From: a virus
Reading direction: 5' to 3' (one strand)
IMG/VR virus record: IMGVR_UViG_3300017742_000018
Span: 1 to 48,710 of that record
Length of the DNA stretch: 48,710 bases
The position numbers and the translations under genes are program-made. Shown one piece after another: positions 44,215-48,710 of this stretch (position 1 is its first letter; the number at the start of each line of letters is the position of its first letter). The notes under the pieces are model-generated. The model made no database searches. It was not told the DNA's origin and was given only the letters and a program-made list of their open reading frames with translations.

Positions 44215-45135
44215 ATGGCAAATGAATTCGACATTTTCAGTGTTAGCGTCAAGGACCTAGACACTGGAGACAGACCGCAAACAACAAGCGATCTTTACAC
44301 ACCGAAACCTGATCAAGGTTCAGACGGTACTTACCGTTCACTAATTAGGTTTTTACCTAATGCAAAAAATCCACGTAAACCTTTCGTTCGTAAATATGTC
44401 TACTGGTTAGAAGACAGAGATGGCAATGGCTTTTACGCAGACTCACCTTCAACGGTTGGAGACAAATGTGCTGTACAGGACATGTTCTTTAAACTTAGAA
44501 ACTCTGAATCTGCTGTAGACAAAAAGATGTCAGAGGGACTTAAGCGTAGAGAAGTATTTTATGCATTAGTACAAATCGTAAAAGATCCACAAAACAGAGA
44601 TCTTGAAGGACAAATTAAAGTAATGAAATTTGGATACAAGATTAAAACTAAAATTGATGAAGAGTTAAATCCACAGTTTGATGAACCTACTCAAGTATTT
44701 GATCCTTTTGAAGGAAAGAATTTTGAATTAGTAATTTCAAAGAAAGGTGGTTATCCAAACTACGATTCATGTAAATTCCAAGGGAGTAGATCTCCAATGT
44801 CAATTAACGGTAACGATGTAACAGCTGATGACGCAGGAAGAACTGCAATTCTTGATTACATTAAAGATGCACCGGATTTAGGCAACTTTGACTACAGACC
44901 ATGGACTGATGAACAGAGAAATAAAGTAATGGGCGTACTATCTCAATTTAGTAACCCAGGATCTTCTATTGATACTGTTACTGCAAAATCTGCACCAGCA
45001 CCGGCTGCAACTAAAGCTGCTGCTGCGACTGTAACAGAAACCGCTGCACCTTCTGCAACGGCAACTACATCTAAAACCGAAGATTCTTCTAAGGGAGATG
45101 ATTTTGATGATTTCATTAACGGTTTAGATCTTTAA
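44215..45135 (+). CDS. gp32: gp32-like single-stranded DNA-binding protein
   Basis: 306 residues, near T4 gp32 (301). The OB-fold core carries the family pattern SLIRFLPNAKNPRKPFVRKYVYW ... GQIKVMKFGYKIKTKI, then NFELVISKKGGYPNYDSCKF. A Pro/Ala/Thr linker (about 255-290) leads to an acidic tail, DDFDDFINGLDL, which recruits partner proteins in this family. The zinc ligands of T4 gp32 are not conserved: the equivalent stretch (FYADSPSTVGDKCAVQDMFF) has only one cysteine. It coats ssDNA in replication and recombination and heads an operon with primase, UvsY-like and UvsW. Confidence 0.85.
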   Translation: MANEFDIFSVSVKDLDTGDRPQTTSDLYTPKPDQGSDGTYRSLIRFLPNAKNPRKPFVRKYVYWLEDRDGNGFYADSPSTVGDKCAVQDMFFKLRNSESAVDKKMSEGLKRREVFYALVQIVKDPQNRDLEGQIKVMKFGYKIKTKIDEELNPQFDEPTQVFDPFEGKNFELVISKKGGYPNYDSCKFQGSRSPMSINGNDVTADDAGRTAILDYIKDAPDLGNFDYRPWTDEQRNKVMGVLSQFSNPGSSIDTVTAKSAPAPAATKAAAATVTETAAPSATATTSKTEDSSKGDDFDDFINGLDL

Positions 45136-45139
45136 TCAT

Positions 45140-46213
45140 ATGGGAACAGAAGTAATAATATCTTCTGAAATGAAAGCTCGGATCATCGATAAGGTGGTCC
45201 GAGTTCTTCATCAAAACCATTCTCATCCTGAGAAAAGAAGAATATTAGAAAGTAAAGAAAGATTAAATTTTGCTTGTCCTTATTGTGGTGATTCACATGA
45301 TACACCTAGAAAAAAGAGAGGTAATTTATATTGGAACAATTTACATTTTCATTGTTATAATTGTTCGGCTCATGAAAGTTTAGATGTATTCTTAAAGGAT
45401 CATAATTTAAATTTTGAAGGTGATGATAGAATTAATGTTCTTAATTACATTAAAGATAATAGTAAAAACTTTTCTTTAGGCGAAACTTTAGAATTTCATT
45501 TATTTGATAAAGCTAACAAATTAGCATTATCTTTTGATGAGATTGCAGTAGGGTTTAATGTATATCCTATTAATTCATTAACATATAGAGCTTACCCATA
45601 TCTTAAGAGTAGATTACTTCACCATAAGACCGAAAAATTTGGTTATGACCCAAGGCGTAAAGAGTTGTATGTTTTTAATTTAAATAAAGAAAATAAAATA
45701 ATAGGATTTCAGGTTAGGGCATTAGAAAATACCACTGGCCCTAAGTATAAGACTTGGAATATAGAAAGAATATATGATAGATTAAAAAAGCAACTAAATG
45801 TTTCTGAAGAAGAATTAGATTCTTTAAATAAAATATCAATGATATTCGGTATCTTAACAGTTAATTTAGGTAGAGAGTTTACAATATTTGAAGGACCTAT
45901 AGATTCTTTCTTTATGTCAAATACAATAGGCTTGACTGGTGTTAAAAAACAGATTTTAGATTTTGATGAAATTCCTACAGCAAGATATATGTTTGATAAT
46001 GACTATGAAGGTAAAGCTAAAATGATACAAAAGCTAAAGAAAGGGCAAACGGTTTTTATGTGGGATAAATATTTAAAGGACTTTAGTATACCTAAGAAAA
46101 AGGTAAAAGATTTAAACGATTTGGTTAAGTATGAATTTAAGAATAGAACTGGGTGCTTAAATGAGTTGGATAAATATTTTACAGATAATCATTTAGATTT
46201 AATTTTCTTATGA
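45140..46213 (+). CDS. DnaG-type primase (zinc ribbon plus TOPRIM; gp61-like)
   Basis: 357 residues, close to T4 gp61 (342). The N-terminal zinc ribbon has C46-P-Y-C49 and C72-Y-N-C75. The TOPRIM catalytic core has E251-G252-x-x-D255 (FEGPIDSFF) and D286-N-D288 (MFDNDYEG). It should synthesise RNA primers for lagging-strand replication with a gp41-type helicase, not in this window. It begins 4 bases after the SSB stop. A GC-rich inverted repeat lies about 40 bases into the gene. The next gene overlaps its stop as ATGA. Confidence 0.85.
   Translation: MGTEVIISSEMKARIIDKVVRVLHQNHSHPEKRRILESKERLNFACPYCGDSHDTPRKKRGNLYWNNLHFHCYNCSAHESLDVFLKDHNLNFEGDDRINVLNYIKDNSKNFSLGETLEFHLFDKANKLALSFDEIAVGFNVYPINSLTYRAYPYLKSRLLHHKTEKFGYDPRRKELYVFNLNKENKIIGFQVRALENTTGPKYKTWNIERIYDRLKKQLNVSEEELDSLNKISMIFGILTVNLGREFTIFEGPIDSFFMSNTIGLTGVKKQILDFDEIPTARYMFDNDYEGKAKMIQKLKKGQTVFMWDKYLKDFSIPKKKVKDLNDLVKYEFKNRTGCLNELDKYFTDNHLDLIFL
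45177..45203 (+). other. GC-rich hairpin near start of primase gene
   Basis: CTCGGATC (45177-45184) pairs with GGTCCGAG (45196-45203), with one G-U pair and an 11-base loop. It is unusually GC-rich for this DNA. It is coding, so it may be incidental or may separate SSB from primase expression. Confidence 0.3.
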
Positions 46214-46425
46214 TAAAAAAATATAATGAATTTGTGACCGAACAGTTTGATGATTTCTATAATGATTTTGAAAATTCAAAAAAGAAAATAAAACTCTTTA
46301 CTAAATTTGATAAAATAGAGCTTAGTAAAATTGATAAAACATTTTCTTTACCAGAACCTAAAAGAAAGTTTCAACCAAAGATTAAAAGTTACAAAAAAAA
46401 TAATAATAATAAAGGGATATTTTAA
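46210..46425 (+). CDS. Small basic protein with capsid-targeting-like N-terminus
   Basis: 71 residues, extremely Lys-rich. The N-terminus MIKKYNEFVTEQ aligns with the T4 internal-protein capsid-targeting pattern (KTYQEFIAE), including the Glu after which the prohead protease would cut. The remainder is basic and disordered (KKKIKLFTKFDKIELSKIDK, RKFQPKIKSYKKNNNNKG), which suits packing with DNA. It is translationally coupled to primase (ATGA) and to the UvsY-like gene (TAATG). Internal head protein is a hypothesis; a replication accessory protein is the alternative given the operon. Confidence 0.55.
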   Translation: MIKKYNEFVTEQFDDFYNDFENSKKKIKLFTKFDKIELSKIDKTFSLPEPKRKFQPKIKSYKKNNNNKGIF

Positions 46426-46874
46426 TGGCATTTGACGATACACAAATAAAGGAAGCTAACGACCAACTAGAAATTAGATTAGGCAAAGATAGGGATGATT
46501 GGAAACTTAAGATTAAAGATCTTGTATCCAAGCTAAAAAATATGAATGAACTATCAGAATGTCAAGTAAGAATGTTGTCATATAGACAAATCTTATTAGA
46601 TAAAGTAACTGATTTTAAAACAACAATATATAAAAGAAATGCTACTTGGGATAGGTACTATAAAAATCAATACCGAGAGTATTCAATTAACTATGATGTT
46701 AAATTAACTAACGGCGAAAAACATCAATTTATAAAAGCAGATCTGTCTTCTTTAAAAACACAAATAGACATGCTACAGTCACATATAGATTATTATTATG
46801 AATGTATTAAGACTTTAGATAACATGGCATTTGCAATAAGAAACAGAATAAACTTAGATGATAAGGAATTTTAA
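46425..46874 (+). CDS. uvsY: UvsY-like recombination mediator (probable)
   Basis: 149 residues, near T4 UvsY (137). It is helical with a central basic, aromatic segment (YRQILLDKVTDFKTTIYKRNATWDRYYKNQYREYSI) and a C-terminal helix pair (LSSLKTQIDMLQSHIDYYYECIKTLDNMAFAIRNRI), resembling the overall UvsY layout rather than a precise motif. UvsY loads UvsX recombinase on gp32-coated ssDNA. The context is decisive: gp32-like and primase genes upstream, UvsW directly downstream, both junctions TAATG. Identity is inferred from size, pattern and neighbours. Confidence 0.6.
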   Translation: MAFDDTQIKEANDQLEIRLGKDRDDWKLKIKDLVSKLKNMNELSECQVRMLSYRQILLDKVTDFKTTIYKRNATWDRYYKNQYREYSINYDVKLTNGEKHQFIKADLSSLKTQIDMLQSHIDYYYECIKTLDNMAFAIRNRINLDDKEF

Positions 46875-48376
46875 TGGAACTATCTCTGTCGGAAAATAAA
46901 AAGTTTTTAGTAATTGATTCATGTACCGAATTGGAATATGAACAATTAAAATCTAGTCTTACTAAGAAAATAGAAGGGTGGCGGTTTCACCCATTGGTAA
47001 AGAAAAAGGTTTGGGATGGTAACATTTCATTTATTAAAAGAAACAAAATTCCGGCAGGTTTATGGAAGGAAGTAATTGATATATGTAAACAATATGATTA
47101 CCAATTTACATTAAATGGCATAACCGATATTTTTGATACTTCTATAGACGAAGAAATTTTTAAAGCATGGGTAGATGAATTTTTTGCAAAGTCTGAAATT
47201 AAACCAAGAGATTATCAAATTGATGCAGCAATAAAGATTTTAAAGTATAGAAGGTGTTTGGCTGAATTGGCAACTTCTGCCGGTAAAACTTTAATCTCCT
47301 TTATGGTAGTTGCTTATATGATGGAACAGTTAGGTAAAAAGAAAATCCTAATGATTGTACCTAATGTAAGTTTGGTAGTACAGGCAAGTGGAGATTTTGA
47401 AGAATATAATAAAGGTAGAGTTCCTATTAAGATTCAACAGATTTATGCTGGTGTTAAATTACGAAAGAGTTCAAATGTAGTTATAGGTACTTATCAATCT
47501 TTAACTAAAAAGGACGAAGAATACTTTAGCCAATTTGATGCAGTCTTTGTAGATGAAACTCATAAAGCAAAAGCAAATTCAATCCAAAAGATAATGGATA
47601 AATGTTGGCACTGTGATTATAGATTTGGTTTAAGTGGTACTATTCCTAAAAGAGGAACTGTAAATAGGTTAAGTCTAATGTCGGCAATGGGTCCGTTAGT
47701 AACCCAAGTAAAAGCTGCTCACTTACAAGAAGAAGGTCATATTGCAAAATGTAAAGTATTACAGATCCACATGGAATATGCAACCGATGCACAAAAGGAA
47801 GCGTTTTCTTCTCTATCTAAAAATCCGTATGATAGACAAAAATTATTTAGCTTAGAGCAAAATTTTATTAATGAAAGCGAAAAACGGTTAGATTTTGTTT
47901 GCCAAGTAATTAAAAAGTCAACATCTAATTCACTAGTACTATTTCATAAAATAGCATACGGTGAAAAACTATATAAAAAACTTAGGACAATAACAGATAA
48001 GAAAGTTTATTATGTTGATGGTTCTGTTAAGTCTGACTTTAGAGAAGAATTTAAAAAGAGAATGGAAAAGAATGATGATGTTATTATTGTAGCATCATAC
48101 GGTACATTTTCAACTGGAATATCAATTAAAAATATACATAACATATTTTTTACAGAATCATTTAAATCGGAAGTCATTATTAGACAGTCTATCGGTAGAG
48201 GTTTAAGAAAGCATGCAAGTAAAGATGTAGTAAAAATATATGACTTTATTGATGATTTTAGATATAAAGTAGATGATCATGACTGGGTAAATTACATATA
48301 CAGACATGGGATGGAAAGAAGAAAAATTTATAAGGAAGAAAAGTTTCCTTTTGAAGTACAAAATGTTAGGTACTGA
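46874..48376 (+). CDS. uvsW: UvsW-like superfamily 2 DNA helicase
   Basis: 500 residues, matching T4 UvsW (503). The N-terminal about 105 residues are the UvsW-type DNA-binding domain. Helicase motifs follow: Q-like PRDYQIDAAI (111-120), motif I TSAGKT (134-139), motif II VDETH (226-230), motif III SGTIPKRG (254-261), and motif VI QSIGRGLRKH in the second RecA-like domain. UvsW unwinds branched DNA and R-loops and moves the phage from origin- to recombination-dependent replication. It shares the TAATG junction with the UvsY-like gene. This is the last gene of the operon. Confidence 0.9.
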   Translation: MELSLSENKKFLVIDSCTELEYEQLKSSLTKKIEGWRFHPLVKKKVWDGNISFIKRNKIPAGLWKEVIDICKQYDYQFTLNGITDIFDTSIDEEIFKAWVDEFFAKSEIKPRDYQIDAAIKILKYRRCLAELATSAGKTLISFMVVAYMMEQLGKKKILMIVPNVSLVVQASGDFEEYNKGRVPIKIQQIYAGVKLRKSSNVVIGTYQSLTKKDEEYFSQFDAVFVDETHKAKANSIQKIMDKCWHCDYRFGLSGTIPKRGTVNRLSLMSAMGPLVTQVKAAHLQEEGHIAKCKVLQIHMEYATDAQKEAFSSLSKNPYDRQKLFSLEQNFINESEKRLDFVCQVIKKSTSNSLVLFHKIAYGEKLYKKLRTITDKKVYYVDGSVKSDFREEFKKRMEKNDDVIIVASYGTFSTGISIKNIHNIFFTESFKSEVIIRQSIGRGLRKHASKDVVKIYDFIDDFRYKVDDHDWVNYIYRHGMERRKIYKEEKFPFEVQNVRY

Positions 48377-48401
48377 TATAATATCTTTCTCATGAGAGAT
48401 G

Positions 48402-48410
48402 GATATATAA
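48402..48410 (+). promoter_or_regulatory. Candidate promoter GATATATAA
   Basis: A one-base variant of AATATATAA, followed by an A-run, 36 bases before ATG 48438, in the 61-base gap after UvsW. Confidence 0.35.
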
Positions 48411-48437
48411 AAAAAGAATCAAAAAAAGATAATTATA

Positions 48438-48710
48438 ATGAAACCAATTAAAAAGTTTTCACTGATGGCTAAAGCTGATGATTCAATTAATGAATCGGCT
48501 GACCCAAATCATGATGCTGTAATGGATCTAGTTAAAAAGATGGGTTACGAAAGTGTCGAAGAATTAAAGAAAGAAAAAAATCTTTTAACTAAATTAGAAG
48601 GTTTATTAAAAGATGTTTCACCAAAGGACGATATTTCTGAGGATGAACTTGAAGAAGATAGAGCCGAAGATATAGCTGATGAAGTTAAAAAGAAAGGTGA
48701 ACCTAAATCA
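48438..48710 (+). CDS. Acidic helical protein, N-terminal part (truncated by window edge)
   Basis: The frame opens at ATG 48438 and runs 91 codons to the window end without a stop. The N-terminus MKPIKKFSLMAKADDSINES is basic then polar, with a possible prohead-protease site I17-N-E19. The rest is strongly acidic and helical (DLVKKMGYESVEELKKEKNLLTKLEGLL, EDELEEDRAEDIADEV). An acidic, Lys-alternating helical profile is common among prohead core/scaffold proteins and other late proteins. The gene is incomplete here, so no family is assigned. It has its own promoter-like element. Confidence 0.6.
   Translation, partial: MKPIKKFSLMAKADDSINESADPNHDAVMDLVKKMGYESVEELKKEKNLLTKLEGLLKDVSPKDDISEDELEEDRAEDIADEVKKKGEPKS

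Noticed and set aside
44034-44264. Minus-strand ORF with a hydrophobic stretch in the SSB leader
   Set aside because: It overlaps the start of the SSB gene, has no leader or promoter-like element, and its hydrophobicity reflects AT-rich sequence read in reverse.

Overview
The window is an AT-rich, densely packed segment in which every credible gene lies on the + strand. It comes from the late (tail and baseplate) and replication regions of a large T4-like contractile-tailed phage. Recognisable T4-type functions are a DNA ligase, dCMP deaminase, gp25- and gp6-like baseplate wedge proteins, a gp27-like hub, a gp5-like spike without lysozyme, a gp53/LysM-like protein, a tube-fold protein, a GroES/gp31-like co-chaperonin, a gp32-like ssDNA-binding protein, a primase, a UvsY-like protein and UvsW helicase. 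Most starts have no Shine-Dalgarno sequence and sit behind A-rich leaders. With collagen-like fibres and the strong AT bias, this suggests a Bacteroidota (flavobacterial) host, but that is inference. The window is a fragment: the ligase is cut at the left edge and an acidic protein gene is cut at the right edge.

Layout. 1-1733: nucleic-acid metabolism (ligase C-terminus, HAD phosphatase, dCMP deaminase). 1760-6522: an unknown protein and a 1386-residue collagen-like fibre protein with Cys-bracketed insert domains. 6572-8727: five small unknown genes. 8754-15244: central baseplate (large structural protein, LysM/gp53-like, gp27-like hub, second structural protein, spike, small hydrophobic protein). 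15332-17845: two non-structural genes embedded in the tail cluster, a protein with several S1 RNA-binding domains and an amidoligase-like enzyme fused to a pentapeptide-like repeat domain. 17850-24575: structural protein, gp25-like, gp6-like, small protein, gp7/gpI-like wedge protein. 24585-42585: very large structural and fibre proteins, a membrane-anchored coiled-coil protein and a tail-tube-fold protein. 42608-44022: glycine-zipper protein with a T4-type capsid-targeting N-terminus, RuvC-like nuclease, co-chaperonin. 44215-48376: gp32-like SSB, primase, a second capsid-targeting-like basic protein, UvsY-like protein and UvsW helicase, as one tightly coupled operon.

Working together. The 8754-24575 genes should build the baseplate around spike and hub in an order that also recalls extracellular contractile injection systems. 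The 24585-42585 genes probably supply peripheral baseplate, fibre and tube parts. The 44215-48376 operon supports recombination-dependent replication. A short element, AATATATAA, recurs 22-37 bases before many starts and resembles a T4-type late promoter. A second element, AATAAATAAAAAAA, lies between stop and start at several other junctions.

Most interesting points: two candidate internal head proteins with T4 IP-like capsid-targeting peptides, the amidoligase/pentapeptide fusion, the phage S1-like protein in an SD-poor genome, the structured leaders of the 1540-residue structural gene and the gp32-like gene, and the recurrent promoter-like motif.
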